Assembly (NCBI GenBank): GCA_903827375.1
Contig: CAIKHZ010000070.1
Coordinates: 1-41,962 of the forward strand
Length of the DNA stretch: 41,962 nt
Direction: 5' to 3'
From: Akkermansiaceae bacterium
GTDB lineage: Bacteria > Verrucomicrobiota > Verrucomicrobiia > Verrucomicrobiales > Akkermansiaceae
A model generated the notes under the pieces. The model was not told the origin of the DNA, searched no databases, and worked only from the letters and a program-made list of their open reading frames with translations. A program made the translations under genes and the position numbers. This document shows, in pieces, positions 8,059 to 16,395 of this stretch (the stretch's first letter is position 1; every line of letters starts with the position of its first letter).

Positions 8059-8062
8059 ACTC

Positions 8063-8959
8063 ATGGCTGAAGTTTACACATTGGATGATCTTGTATCGAG
8101 GGATCTGCTGGATTCCGGGGAATGCAAACCGGCACGCTTGGCAGTCCTTGGCTGGCCCATTGCTCATTCGGCCTCGCCGCGTATGCAGCAGGCGGCGCTC
8201 GATGAGGCGGGCATAGCGGCGCGGTATGTGAGGTTGGAGGTGGCACCGGGGCGGGTGGGAGAGGCGCTTGGGCGGATGCGTGAGCTTGGGTTTATAGGCT
8301 GCAATGTGACGGTGCCGCACAAGTTTGAGGTGATGGCATTCTGTGACGTGGTGGACGGTGCCGCGCAAGCTTTGGGGGCGGTTAATACGGTGAGCTTCGA
8401 GGCTGGTTTAACGCGCGGCAGCAATACCGACGGACCGGGATTTGTCAGAGCCATCTCTGACGAGTTTGGCGTTTCGCTGGAGGAACTCAAGGTGCTCATC
8501 GTCGGTGCGGGAGGGGGGGCTGGTCAGGCGCTCGCGGCGCAATGTGTGATGCAGGGAGTCAAGCGCCTGATGTTGGTCAATCGGACGTTGGAAAAGTTGT
8601 GGCCGGTAGTGGTTCGGCTGCATCGGTTGGCGACGGGTTGCGAGATCGGCGTGTTGGCGCTTGAAGAGCCCGTGCTGGCGGAAATCTCTCACGCTTATGA
8701 CTTGATCGTCAATGCATCCTCGGTGGGCCTGAGACCCGGCGAGGCGGCGGTTTTGTCGGCCGCGTGCCTGAGGCCGGGGCAATGGGTGTACGACTGCGTC
8801 TATCAGTCGAAACCGACCCCGCTGTTGGAGTTTGCGGCGGCGCGGGGTTGCCGCACGGCCGATGGGCGATCGATGCTCATTCACCAAGGGGCGCTGGCGT
8901 TTCAGCAGTGGTTCCCAGGCAGCAATCCCTTGGCAGCGATGCGTGCCGCCTTGGCCTGA
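8063..8959 (+). CDS. aroE: Shikimate dehydrogenase (NADP+)
   Basis: It reduces 3-dehydroshikimate to shikimate with NADPH in the aromatic amino acid pathway. The 298-residue protein shows the substrate-binding S36-x-S38 in HSASPRM, catalytic Lys87 in NVTVPHK and catalytic Asp123 in NTDGPGF. The Rossmann loop is VGAGGGAGQA (from 147), NRT of the NADP site follows, and the C-terminal signature is MLIHQGALAFQQW. NASSVGL replaces the more usual NATSxGM. The frame is open further upstream, but residues there would encode the CACCGAAA array. ATG 8063, immediately before MAEVYTLDDL, is therefore chosen; no Shine-Dalgarno site precedes it. The tandem repeats right before the start make the leader length potentially variable between strains. 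Confidence 0.95.
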   Translation: MAEVYTLDDLVSRDLLDSGECKPARLAVLGWPIAHSASPRMQQAALDEAGIAARYVRLEVAPGRVGEALGRMRELGFIGCNVTVPHKFEVMAFCDVVDGAAQALGAVNTVSFEAGLTRGSNTDGPGFVRAISDEFGVSLEELKVLIVGAGGGAGQALAAQCVMQGVKRLMLVNRTLEKLWPVVVRLHRLATGCEIGVLALEEPVLAEISHAYDLIVNASSVGLRPGEAAVLSAACLRPGQWVYDCVYQSKPTPLLEFAAARGCRTADGRSMLIHQGALAFQQWFPGSNPLAAMRAALA

Positions 8960-9070
8960 GAATCTCCAGACTTTGAGGGTTACACGAGTAGAGATTTCGG
9001 ACTGGGAACTCGGGGATGGAATAGCGCTACAAAGCCGTGCTGGGCTGTTGCTGCATTGCGCGTTCCGGTG

Positions 9071-10201
9071 TCAGGGCGCGGTGGATGCGGGAGGCGGTGC
9101 CACGCCTGGGTCGTCTAGGCTCATCCAGTGACAGGCGATGACCTTGGCGAGTTCGAAAGTGAATGGGGAATCGGCATCGGCTGGGGCGGGCTGGCGACGC
9201 AGAAGCACGCGGACGCGGAGCATATCGGGAGGCTCGAGGTAAGGGAGTTTGGAGGCGAACAAGAGTTCGCCTTTGGCATGTTTTTTGAAGGCCTCGGCGA
9301 GGAGTTTGCCATCGGGACTGTTGCGACTGACGAGAAACTCGGGCGAAGCCGTGGCGGTTTGGTCCGGATACCCGAAGCGGGGCTGATAGAAGACCAAGCT
9401 CATGAGGCTCGACTCGCTGCGCTGTTTGACAAGGCGTTCGCGTGCCAGCAGGCGGAATTCCAACTCGGGTTCGCCGGCACCGGTGAGAAAGAGTTGCCAT
9501 GGGTAATCGCTGTAGCGGGTGAAGTGTTCCCAATCGAGGCGCCATTCACCGTTTTGTTGGACAAACACACAGTCGAGAGTCCGACCGTCCGGCGCACTCC
9601 AGCGGGTCTCAACGGCCCGCCCCCCGGGCAATACCAGCAATGAGTTCGTGGTATTCTTGATCGTCAGCGGATCGAGCCTGATGAATGGGTTGAGGTCGTA
9701 AAAACGGGCCATGCGTGCGGCGGTGGTCACCGGATTGAGCACAAATTGGTTGCGTTCCTCAGGCGAGCCGGCACCGAGAAACCCGCTAAGTGCCTCGCAG
9801 CACGCCGGCATCGCCTTGGTGAGGGTCACAACGGCCTCGTCGCCGCTGGTGCCGACGACCGTGGCGGCGGTAGAAATGGATGACGCCCGGGTTTTATCTT
9901 CCTGCCAGAAATAGCGCACGGCGAGGACGATGAGACCGGTGGCAACGGCCCAGCCGATGAAAACCTTGATGATCAGAAAATTTTGCCGGGGGCGGCGCAG
10001 CTCCTCAGATTTTCCAGCTTGGTGGTTCTGTGACACGGTCCTGGGCGGAGGCAGAGTCGAACGCATCGACTGGGTTTCGACGCCCAGCGCGGGGTCGCGT
10101 CCGCATTTGGTGCAACGGCGCTCAACCCCATCACCCGGGGGCGACTTGAAGAGCAAGCCGCAACGACCGCAGTGATACCAAGCCATGTTTTCGTCGCTCA
10201 T
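9071..10201 (-). CDS. Zinc-ribbon single-pass membrane protein, unknown function (paralogue of upstream gene)
   Basis: This 376-residue protein is not from a family I recognise. It has an N-terminal zinc ribbon (C11-x2-C14 and C30-x2-C33), a basic linker, one membrane segment at about 74-92 (LIIKVFIGWAVATGLIVLAV) and an extracytoplasmic-looking domain of about 280 residues. The domain contains the string VFVQQNGEWRLDWEHF. Its neighbour at 10212-11429 has a comparable string (YFVREGDSLRIDWEA) in the same relative place, and both end with a Leu/Arg-rich strand plus a Trp-Ser/Met ending, so they look like diverged paralogues. The start at 10201 (MSDENMAWYHC) lies 10 bases after the neighbour's stop, suggesting one transcript. 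A longer frame to 10249 would overlap the neighbour and lacks support. Confidence 0.75.
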   Translation of the reverse strand: MSDENMAWYHCGRCGLLFKSPPGDGVERRCTKCGRDPALGVETQSMRSTLPPPRTVSQNHQAGKSEELRRPRQNFLIIKVFIGWAVATGLIVLAVRYFWQEDKTRASSISTAATVVGTSGDEAVVTLTKAMPACCEALSGFLGAGSPEERNQFVLNPVTTAARMARFYDLNPFIRLDPLTIKNTTNSLLVLPGGRAVETRWSAPDGRTLDCVFVQQNGEWRLDWEHFTRYSDYPWQLFLTGAGEPELEFRLLARERLVKQRSESSLMSLVFYQPRFGYPDQTATASPEFLVSRNSPDGKLLAEAFKKHAKGELLFASKLPYLEPPDMLRVRVLLRRQPAPADADSPFTFELAKVIACHWMSLDDPGVAPPPASTAP

Positions 10202-10211
10202 GGAGGTCAGT

Positions 10212-11429
10212 CTAGGGGGAAACCCAGTCAATGTGAAGCAACTCTCCAATGATCCACTGGTTTTTTTGAGCTCCTGTGGGTGCGGGGGCCAAGCGCAAGG
10301 TCATTGGCCGATCCGCTGGGGCGTCATCCTCGTTCTTGGCCGCCTCAAACACTTTGAGCAGCGCGGCCGCCGCTGGATTGTCCAATTTCACATAGCCCCA
10401 CACCACTTGCTCGAGATCCGCAGCCAGCAGCTTGTACGATCGAAACTGCGTCTCCGGAAACGCCAGTGAATAAAAATTTTCCGGAGTGGTGTGGCAGCGG
10501 ACGAGTCCACCGGCACCGATCCCGCGGGCGAGGGACGCGAACGTGGCGTCGCCGAGTCCCTCGGTGGCCTCCCAGTCGATGCGTAGTGAATCCCCCTCGC
10601 GGACGAAGTACGCCCGGTACGGGGCAAAGTCGGGTCTGGATCCGCTCAAGCAGCCATGGCAAACCCCGCCTTCTGCACTGACCTCCCAAGCGGCGTTGCG
10701 AGAGGGGCGCCATTCGGCTGGGGCGAGCCACGGATGCCAGTTTTGGGTGAGGCGAGGGGAAAGGCGGGCGGAGTTGCGGATGAGTGGCAGCACGGCCTCT
10801 GGAGTGGTGGCTTTGGCATAGGCCTCGAGCAGTGATCGGGCATTTTCCTCGCAGGGGCCGTCGGGCTCAAATCCCTGCATTTCTTCAACCTTCACCTCCT
10901 GAACTAATTCGAGTGGGTTGCTTTGAGTTTTGGATTTCGGGGAGAGGAGCAACTCTTGGGTCGCCAAGGCAGCCACCAACACTCCTCCAACACCCATCCC
11001 CGCAATCACCAACCAACGCAGCGGATGTTGGTGGGCTTTGCCCCAATCGTTGCTCTCACCCTGCAATTCAGACGAATCCCGCCGCGCGGCCAACGGCAGC
11101 GCCGGAATGACCATCGCTGCCTGAAACGGCCCCTCAGCCAGCGGTTGTTCTAACCTGAACACCTCGCCGCCGTATTCTTTGATAGACAAGGAGGGGGCGC
11201 TTGCAGCAGTCGGCCGTGCCACCGACTCGACATTGATCCGCAACCCGGAATTTGCGGAATTAGCGGACTCGGAACTGGTGGGAGCCTGCCTGACCTGCTG
11301 TCGTTTGCGAGGTAACATCCCAGCGCCTGTGTCGTGGCTCTGGCGGGACCACCCGGCACCGTCATCCCACACATCGGTCGCTGCCACTGGTGGGGCGTGA
11401 TTGTTCGGGTCGTGCAGGTTTGTTGCCAT
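10212..11429 (-). CDS. Single-pass membrane protein, unknown function (paralogue of downstream gene)
   Basis: This 405-residue protein has a long, low-complexity cytoplasmic N-terminus of about 135 residues and one membrane helix near 138-158 (LVIAGMGVGGVLVAALAT). An extracytoplasmic domain follows. It contains CEENARSLLEAYAKATTPEA, WEVSAEGGVCHGCLSG and YFVREGDSLRIDWEA. The domain aligns by eye with that of the next gene (9071-10201), but this copy has no zinc ribbon. The pair is probably co-transcribed from the 11430-11839 spacer. I do not recognise a named family, and no catalytic motif is evident. The domain may be a sensing or scaffold module related to SH3-like or NTF2-like folds, which is a guess. 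Confidence 0.72.
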   Translation of the reverse strand: MATNLHDPNNHAPPVAATDVWDDGAGWSRQSHDTGAGMLPRKRQQVRQAPTSSESANSANSGLRINVESVARPTAASAPSLSIKEYGGEVFRLEQPLAEGPFQAAMVIPALPLAARRDSSELQGESNDWGKAHQHPLRWLVIAGMGVGGVLVAALATQELLLSPKSKTQSNPLELVQEVKVEEMQGFEPDGPCEENARSLLEAYAKATTPEAVLPLIRNSARLSPRLTQNWHPWLAPAEWRPSRNAAWEVSAEGGVCHGCLSGSRPDFAPYRAYFVREGDSLRIDWEATEGLGDATFASLARGIGAGGLVRCHTTPENFYSLAFPETQFRSYKLLAADLEQVVWGYVKLDNPAAAALLKVFEAAKNEDDAPADRPMTLRLAPAPTGAQKNQWIIGELLHIDWVSP

Positions 11430-11625
11430 GTAAAATCCCGGGGTGGGAGCGCGGCGAAGTATGCCCTTTGGGGGGCATCTGGCAAGTCGGCAAGTTGATC
11501 AATTTCCAATTCCCACTCTCTCACTGGGCATGCTGCTACGTGGCTGCCGCGTCTCGCGTCCCGCCGCTCATTGAGGGCGCTGGCGAGTGTCAGCCTCCGG
11601 GGAGCGCCGACGTCTCGCCGGCAGG

Positions 11626-11780
11626 TTGCGGCATCCTGCCGCAATCCACAGCGCAGCTGCTGATCTGAGAAAGCCGCTCGCTCCAACGCCGCCCGTTCCG
11701 CAGTGCAAGCTTTGGCCTTTTCAGGGGCTTTGCTTACGCCCGTTCGGCAAGATGCCGAACGTTGCCGCCAGGATGGCGGC
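11626..11780. repeat. Cluster of three triloop palindromes in a 410-bp spacer
   Basis: Three perfect palindromes each carry a three-base loop. TTGCGGCA-TCC-TGCCGCAA spans 11626-11644. CGTTCGGCA-AGA-TGCCGAACG spans 11741-11761. GCCGCCA-GGA-TGGCGGC spans 11764-11780. Arms end in CA and restart with TG in all three. They sit in the spacer 11430-11839 between the - strand membrane-protein pair and the ruvA stop. No gene was found in this spacer. A 12-mer GCGTCCCGCCGC near 11560 also occurs near 6344. Confidence 0.85.
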
Positions 11781-11839
11781 GCTCGCCGTCAGACGACACT
11801 CCTTGATGGCGTGCTTCTTCGGCCTTGGGCGAAGTCTCG

Positions 11840-12436
11840 TTAGCCTTGGAGGATGCGCAAGGCACCGCGGACCAGTCCTTCGGTGGTGGCTGCGGCATCG
11901 CCATCCAACACCCGCCGCACCGCCTTTCTGGAGTCCACTTGTTTGTAGCCGAGAGCGATGAGTGCCAGTTCGGCGTCGGCGGCCGAGGCACTCATGGCCC
12001 CCTCGGCGGCGTGCTGCCAAGTATCAGCAACGCCCACTTTGTCTTTGAGTTCAAGCACGATGCGTTCCGCTGTTTTTTTGCCAAGTCCTTTGATTCGGGA
12101 TAGCTCGGCCACCTCGCCGGCGACCACGCAGGTTTTGAATCGCGCCACCGGCATGCCGCTTAGCACGGCCATGGCAATGGCCGGACCAATGCCGCTAACC
12201 CGGTCTATGAGCATCAGGAAAACATCGCGTTCCTCCTCCGTGGCAAAGCCATAGAGCGTGTGAGCCGTCTCACGAATATGCAGATGGGTGCGCAAGTCCA
12301 CCTCCACCCCTGGGCTCGCATGCAAGCGGTCAAAGGTTGATAGCGGTACTAACACTTCATAGCCCACGCCATGAACATCCACCACCAATCGATTGGGATA
12401 TGCCTCCAGAATTTTGCCCCGCAGTCGTGCGATCAT
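11840..12436 (-). CDS. ruvA: Holliday junction branch migration protein RuvA
   Basis: RuvA binds four-way DNA junctions as a tetramer and loads the RuvB motor during recombinational repair. The 198-residue protein has the N-terminal OB fold (MIARLRGKILEAYPNRLVVD, with GVGYEVLVPLSTF), then helix-hairpin-helix motifs (LIDRVSGIGPAIAMAVLSG and LSRIKGLGKKTAERIVLELK). The C-terminal three-helix domain (about 150-198, AELALIALGYKQVDSRKAVR) contacts RuvB. Length and domain order are normal. ruvB and ruvC are not adjacent in this window. The leader before ATG is pyrimidine-rich (GCGCCTCTG), without a Shine-Dalgarno sequence. Confidence 0.97.
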   Translation of the reverse strand: MIARLRGKILEAYPNRLVVDVHGVGYEVLVPLSTFDRLHASPGVEVDLRTHLHIRETAHTLYGFATEEERDVFLMLIDRVSGIGPAIAMAVLSGMPVARFKTCVVAGEVAELSRIKGLGKKTAERIVLELKDKVGVADTWQHAAEGAMSASAADAELALIALGYKQVDSRKAVRRVLDGDAAATTEGLVRGALRILQG

Positions 12437-12563
12437 CAGAGGCGCAGTGTGGGCGGCGAACCCGGCACGTCAAGTCCGATCCCCATCCCTGTGAATCTTG
12501 TTGTTTGACTGAAAATTCCGCCCCTGAAATTTCGGATTCGACAACTGTGAATGGACCCCTGTT

Positions 12564-13520
12564 TCACGGCGCTGGTGCGACGGCGGGCGGATGGGCCTGG
12601 CGCTTCCACTGCATGAGCACGTTGGCCGCCACGATCAACGATCCGCCGACGAGCAGGGTCGGGGTGATGGTTTCATTCTGATAGGTATGATGGATGCAGG
12701 CACCGAGCAGACCCGGCAGAAACAAGACATAAATCGCGGTGAAAACCGGCTCGGTGGTATAAATGAGGCCGGCCTCTGTTGCAGGGACGCGCGGCTGCCA
12801 TGTGTTCATCAGCAGATAGGCGCAAACCGAGCAGAATAGCGCAAGCACCAGAATCAAGCTGCCAGCTGCCAGCGACGCCCCGGCCCTCAGACAATCCAGC
12901 GGCTGGTTCGCCAAGAGCAGGGTGATGGGCACGAACATGACCGTGATCGAGACAAACATGACGAAAGTCACCGGCATGCCTCGGGTGGACGCATACTTCG
13001 GATCCTCCAAGATCAGTATCTGAAAAGTGAACAGAAACGCCGCGATGACCGTCTCCAATTCCCCCCGGCCAAGCCGCAAATGGTCCAACCGGATGCCCGA
13101 TAGAATGGCTCCACCTGCTATGACAAGCAGGGTGGCTACCAGCACCCGTCGTCCGGGAACTTCGCGGTGTTTCAGGCAGGCCCATAGCGGCAGGAAAATG
13201 CAATAGGCCTGGGTCAGAAAGGCCGAAGTTGAGGCGTCGGTGTGAGCAAGGCCATCGGCTTGGATGCCCATGCCCAAGCCGCCCCAGAAGGCGATCCAGA
13301 GTCCTTGGCGGAGTTCCAAACGGGTCGGACGGGCACCGCATGCGACGAAGGGCAATAAGATAAGCGCCGCTGAACCAAACCGCGCAATCTGCATCCACGC
13401 CGATAAAAAAAGCGTGCCTGCCTGGGGCAGCCGTGCAGCCTGCTCGACATGCAATGCTTTCATCACCGGAAAGCTCAGTCCCCAGAATGCACAAGTGATC
13501 ACAAGAAAAATAACGGGCAT
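12564..13520 (-). CDS. EamA/DMT-superfamily transporter
   Basis: This is a 318-residue polytopic membrane protein with about ten hydrophobic helices in two repeats, typical of drug/metabolite exporters of the EamA type. The first repeat begins MPVIFLVITCAFWGLSFPVM. The mid-protein repeat start AGASLAAGSLILVLALFCSV and the late strings PATEAGLIYTTEPVFTAIYV are characteristic of the family. Family members export amino acids, metabolites or purines, and the substrate cannot be read from sequence. The frame is open to a TTG at 13538, but ATG 13520 directly precedes the first helix and is preferred. The C-terminus is a short Pro/Ala tail. The gene stands alone between ruvA (127 bases from its stop) and a gene-poor stretch. 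Confidence 0.88.
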   Translation of the reverse strand: MPVIFLVITCAFWGLSFPVMKALHVEQAARLPQAGTLFLSAWMQIARFGSAALILLPFVACGARPTRLELRQGLWIAFWGGLGMGIQADGLAHTDASTSAFLTQAYCIFLPLWACLKHREVPGRRVLVATLLVIAGGAILSGIRLDHLRLGRGELETVIAAFLFTFQILILEDPKYASTRGMPVTFVMFVSITVMFVPITLLLANQPLDCLRAGASLAAGSLILVLALFCSVCAYLLMNTWQPRVPATEAGLIYTTEPVFTAIYVLFLPGLLGACIHHTYQNETITPTLLVGGSLIVAANVLMQWKRQAHPPAVAPAP

Positions 13521-13948
13521 AAAAAAGCGGCCGCACAACGGCTCGCGACGGTCTCACGTGGAGCCCGCCGACAAAAGCCCAAAGTGCCGGGCCATGGGGC
13601 GGGTATTCTTGCGCGGCACTTTGCCACATTTGAGGTCGAACACGGAGTTCTGAGAATACCAGAAGTTTGGTTTCATTCCCTTCAAAGGGTTTCCGCGGAA
13701 ACTCTTTCTTCCGATGCGGACGATTGCAGCAACAGAAAAGTACGCCGGCAGGCGTGAGCAACCTCCAGGCATTCAACGCAGCAGATGAATTCAGCTATTT
13801 ACATAAGGGCCGGATGTCTCATCACACAGCAGCGGGTTGCACCATTGTTGCAATTGTGCAGGAGAATTCGTTATTCACGCATCAAGTCAAAACATGGGCT
13901 CATAGATTATCGACTGGGAATGAAGAGAAACGCGCTGCGGTCGGTACG

Positions 13949-14011
13949 TGGTGTGAGATCAACAAAGACGCCCTGCTCCGCAATGACTACGCCGCGCCCG
14001 GTCAACTCAGC
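13949..14011 (+). pseudogene. Possible alanine-racemase N-terminal remnant
   Basis: Reading + strand codons from 13949 gives WCEINKDALLRN, then a one-residue insertion, then YAAPGQLS. It resembles the well-conserved start of alanine racemase (W-x-EI-(N/D)-x-x-AL-x-x-N, with Y-x-A-x-x-QL). No start codon is present upstream in the right place, and the similarity ends where the lacI-type gene's 3' end begins on the other strand. At about 21 residues this may be chance. The rest of the 13521-13948 spacer shows no gene. Confidence 0.25.
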
Positions 14012-15056
14012 CGAGACTTGCTGAGCGGACGGTGCTACCGTCCACCCACTGGCTGGTGATCAGAGTGGCTCGCGGGCAGGCCGGCGGCCCTTTCTCGCCG
14101 TGCTGAACCATCGAGACTAACATGTCCACTGCCGCCGCTCCCACCAAATCGTTGCGCTGATCCATCCCCGCCCAATGCGCGTGGTCAGCTCGCCATTCGT
14201 ACTGGATCAGGCCAATGTCACGGCCCGCCTGCAGCCCAATCTGACTCAGCCAGCGCTCAACCTCGTGATAAAGCGTGAAGATCACGTCCGGCCGCGCCTT
14301 GGCCAGCCACTTGCGAAATCCCTCCACATCCCGCCGCGCCTCACGGATCGCAGTGAATGGTGCCAAACGCGCCTCTTTGCCCAATAATTTCAATTGACCG
14401 GTCATGTAGCCCGCCGTGAAGCGGCCCTCAATCAATTCATCAATCACCGGGTCGAGCACCAGTCCAGGTCGCTGGTAGCCGGCTGCCAGTGCCCGCTCGA
14501 AGGCCGTCAGGGCGAGTCCGTGGTGGTCGGCACAGGCGAATGACAAGGCGGGCTTGCGGGTGCGCACTCCGGTGACCACCACTGGAAACTCGTCCCACAC
14601 AGCAGCCATCGGTTCGGGCAAGTGTTTGGCCTTCATCAGGCCGACAATTAACAAGCCTCGGATTCCGCGGGTTCGCAAAATTGAAAGCCAGCGTTTGACT
14701 GATAATTCCTTGTCGTGCAGCCAGAACTCGTCCAGCGCATACCCGAGTTGGCCCGCCCGGTGGCGGCAACCAGCCACATAATGCGGGATCGTCGGATGGC
14801 GGGTTAGCGCCTCGCGGTCCTCATTGCCATTGATCAGCGCCAAGGTCGCCTGAAAACGCGGCGAGCGACTCTGGCGTAACTCCGCCATCAGGCAGGCCAC
14901 CGTTGGGTTGAGCCGGTAGCCCATTCGCTCGGCGAGACTCACAATCCGCTCGCGGGTCGCCACAGAAATCCTCGCGCTGTCGCGCAACGCCAAACTCACC
15001 GTGTTTTTTGATACCCCGGCCGCGCGGGCCACTTCACTCATCGTCGGATTGGGCAT
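14007..15056 (-). CDS. LacI-family transcriptional regulator
   Basis: This 349-residue regulator begins with a classic LacI helix-turn-helix (MSEVARAAGVSKNTVSLALR, residues 6-25). A hinge region with YRLNPTVACLMAELR follows, then a periplasmic-binding-protein-like effector domain (IRGLLIVGLMKAKHLPEPM, ending near FSLASRVTSG in reverse of the stop region). Such proteins bind palindromic operators as dimers and respond to a sugar or related ligand. ATG 15056 (MPNPTMSEV) is chosen; the frame is open to 15074. It is divergent from the SOUL-type lipoprotein gene at 15160 with only 103 bases between, so the two could share an operator region, but I could not identify one. Its last codons contain the palindrome GGACGGT-GCT-ACCGTCC (14027-14043). 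The effector is unknown. Confidence 0.9.
   Translation of the reverse strand: MPNPTMSEVARAAGVSKNTVSLALRDSARISVATRERIVSLAERMGYRLNPTVACLMAELRQSRSPRFQATLALINGNEDREALTRHPTIPHYVAGCRHRAGQLGYALDEFWLHDKELSVKRWLSILRTRGIRGLLIVGLMKAKHLPEPMAAVWDEFPVVVTGVRTRKPALSFACADHHGLALTAFERALAAGYQRPGLVLDPVIDELIEGRFTAGYMTGQLKLLGKEARLAPFTAIREARRDVEGFRKWLAKARPDVIFTLYHEVERWLSQIGLQAGRDIGLIQYEWRADHAHWAGMDQRNDLVGAAAVDMLVSMVQHGEKGPPACPRATLITSQWVDGSTVRSASLG
14027..14043. repeat. Triloop palindrome at the 3' end of the LacI-type gene
   Basis: GGACGGT (14027-14033), loop GCT, ACCGTCC (14037-14043) is perfect and has the same seven-base-arm, three-base-loop form as the palindromes at 11764 and 4839. It is coding on the - strand (the VDGSTVRS part of the C-terminus). 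A second inverted pair CTCAGC/GCTGAG brackets 14006-14025. Confidence 0.7.
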
Positions 15057-15159
15057 GGCCCAACCTAGCCTCACCGATCTGCCCTGTCGAGCCTCAGGAT
15101 GACGGTCCTACAAAACCTCTTCGCTTGCAATTTAGCTCTCCCGTGCTTTTGTCGGATCG

Positions 15160-15747
15160 ATGAAACTTCCCCTATTGCCATTGCTTGCCCTGTTGCCTGG
15201 CTGCGCCATGAATGCGGTTGAGGCACCCGTTGTGCCTGCCTATGTGAACGAGGCTCCACTGCCTGCGGGTTGGCCGCAACCGGGGCCCTATGACCAGGTG
15301 AGTGTCAAATCCTATCCGGCCTACCGGGCGGCGTTCACCCGCAACAGTTGGCAGAGTTTCGGGTTTTGGACGCTCTTTGCTCATATCCAGCGCCAGCATA
15401 TTCCGATGACCGCCCCAGTCGAGTTGAGCATGAAAAAGTCCGGCGACCAGATGGAAATGTCGGCAATGGCCTTCCTCTACCGCGACGGCAAGGTCGGGGC
15501 GCTTGGCGCAGATGGCAAACGCGTTGATGTGCGCGACGTGCCTGCCAGCAAGGCACTCAGCTATACTTGGCAGGGGCCGGATAGCAAAGCCAACGTGGCA
15601 AAGGCCCGGACTGCGGTTGATGCGGCGCTGGCGGAACGCAAACTCAGCGCCAAAGCCTTTCGTTTGCTAGGATACAACGGACCCGGGACGCCGCGTGCCA
15701 AACGCACATGGGAACTCCAAGCATTGCTCGAGGACAAAAAGGGATGA
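15160..15747 (+). CDS. SOUL/HBP-family heme-binding-like lipoprotein
   Basis: This 195-residue protein has a lipoprotein signal peptide with lipobox LLPGC (Cys15), so it is expected to be lipid-anchored in the envelope. The mature part follows the SOUL heme-binding pattern: YDQVSVKSYPAYRAAFT near 45-61, FGFWTLFAHIQRQHIPMTAPVELSMKK with the conserved MTAPV string, MAFLYRDGKV, and the C-terminal LLGYNGPGTPRAKRTWELQ. SOUL proteins bind heme or porphyrin in animals and plants. The role of bacterial members is poorly defined. It is divergent from the LacI-type regulator (103-base gap). No other heme-related gene is nearby, so heme binding here is a family inference only. Confidence 0.9.
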   Translation: MKLPLLPLLALLPGCAMNAVEAPVVPAYVNEAPLPAGWPQPGPYDQVSVKSYPAYRAAFTRNSWQSFGFWTLFAHIQRQHIPMTAPVELSMKKSGDQMEMSAMAFLYRDGKVGALGADGKRVDVRDVPASKALSYTWQGPDSKANVAKARTAVDAALAERKLSAKAFRLLGYNGPGTPRAKRTWELQALLEDKKG

Positions 15748-15772
15748 CAAACTCAGCCATGCCGACTCGCCT

Positions 15773-16222
15773 TCACGCCGGGTATTGGCCGCTGAGGTAG
15801 CCGGTGAGCTGTTGGATTGCGTGTCGTTGGGCATGCATGATCCAATTGACGACGTCGCCGATGGATACGAGCCCGATGAGAACGTCAGCTTCGAGGACAG
15901 GCAAATGGCGGATGCGGTTGAGGGTCATGCGGGCCATGCATTCTTCGATGCTGTCATCTGGACCAATGCTGATGGCCGGACGCGAGAGGATTTCTCCGAC
16001 GCGGGTGGAGCGCGAGGTTTTTCCTTGGAGGATAACCTTGCGGCTGTAATCGCGCTCGGAAAAAACGCCGACGACGGTGGCACCTTCCATGACGACGAGA
16101 GCTCCGATATTTTTTTCGCCCATCAGGGTGAGAGCGTCAAAGACCAGGGTTTCTGGGGTGGTGGTGGAGACGTCGGAGCCTTTGTTGGCGAGGATTTGAC
16201 GGATAGAGCCGGAGATTTCCAT
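15773..16222 (-). CDS. CBS-domain-pair protein
   Basis: This is a small 149-residue protein made almost entirely of two CBS motifs (about 15-70 and 78-135). Typical strings are DALTLMGEKNIGALVVMEG, VVGVFSERDYSRKVILQG, VGEILSRPAISIGPDDSIEE and RIRHLPVLEADVLIGLVSIGDVV. CBS pairs bind adenosine nucleotides and act as energy sensors or regulatory subunits. Stand-alone ones of this type are widespread with unknown partners. ATG 16222 (MEISGSIRQIL) is chosen, because the open frame further upstream has a composition unlike the protein. It is convergent with the SOUL gene, whose stop lies 25 bases away. Confidence 0.92.
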   Translation of the reverse strand: MEISGSIRQILANKGSDVSTTTPETLVFDALTLMGEKNIGALVVMEGATVVGVFSERDYSRKVILQGKTSRSTRVGEILSRPAISIGPDDSIEECMARMTLNRIRHLPVLEADVLIGLVSIGDVVNWIMHAQRHAIQQLTGYLSGQYPA

Positions 16223-16395
16223 GAGTTGTAGGGTTGGATAACGGTTCGATTCTAATGGATATCCCCAGTGACGCAAGGAATCTCCGCGGAATTTGGCGGC
16301 TAGGGGAATTGGGACATTTCGGCCTGAGTCGCGTTGGCTTGGTCGGCACGGGCTTTGGGGTTGTCTGAGGGCGGGACGGCGGCTAGGATTGCTGC

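Noticed and set aside
13667-14059. 130-codon + strand frame in the spacer after the LacI-type gene
   Set aside because: Apart from the short alanine-racemase-like peptide, nothing in it resembles a protein, and it runs into the 3' end of the LacI-type gene.
15695-16231. 178-codon + strand frame overlapping the CBS gene
   Set aside because: It is antisense to two clear CBS motifs; the Asp/Glu/Gly-rich translation is a shadow.
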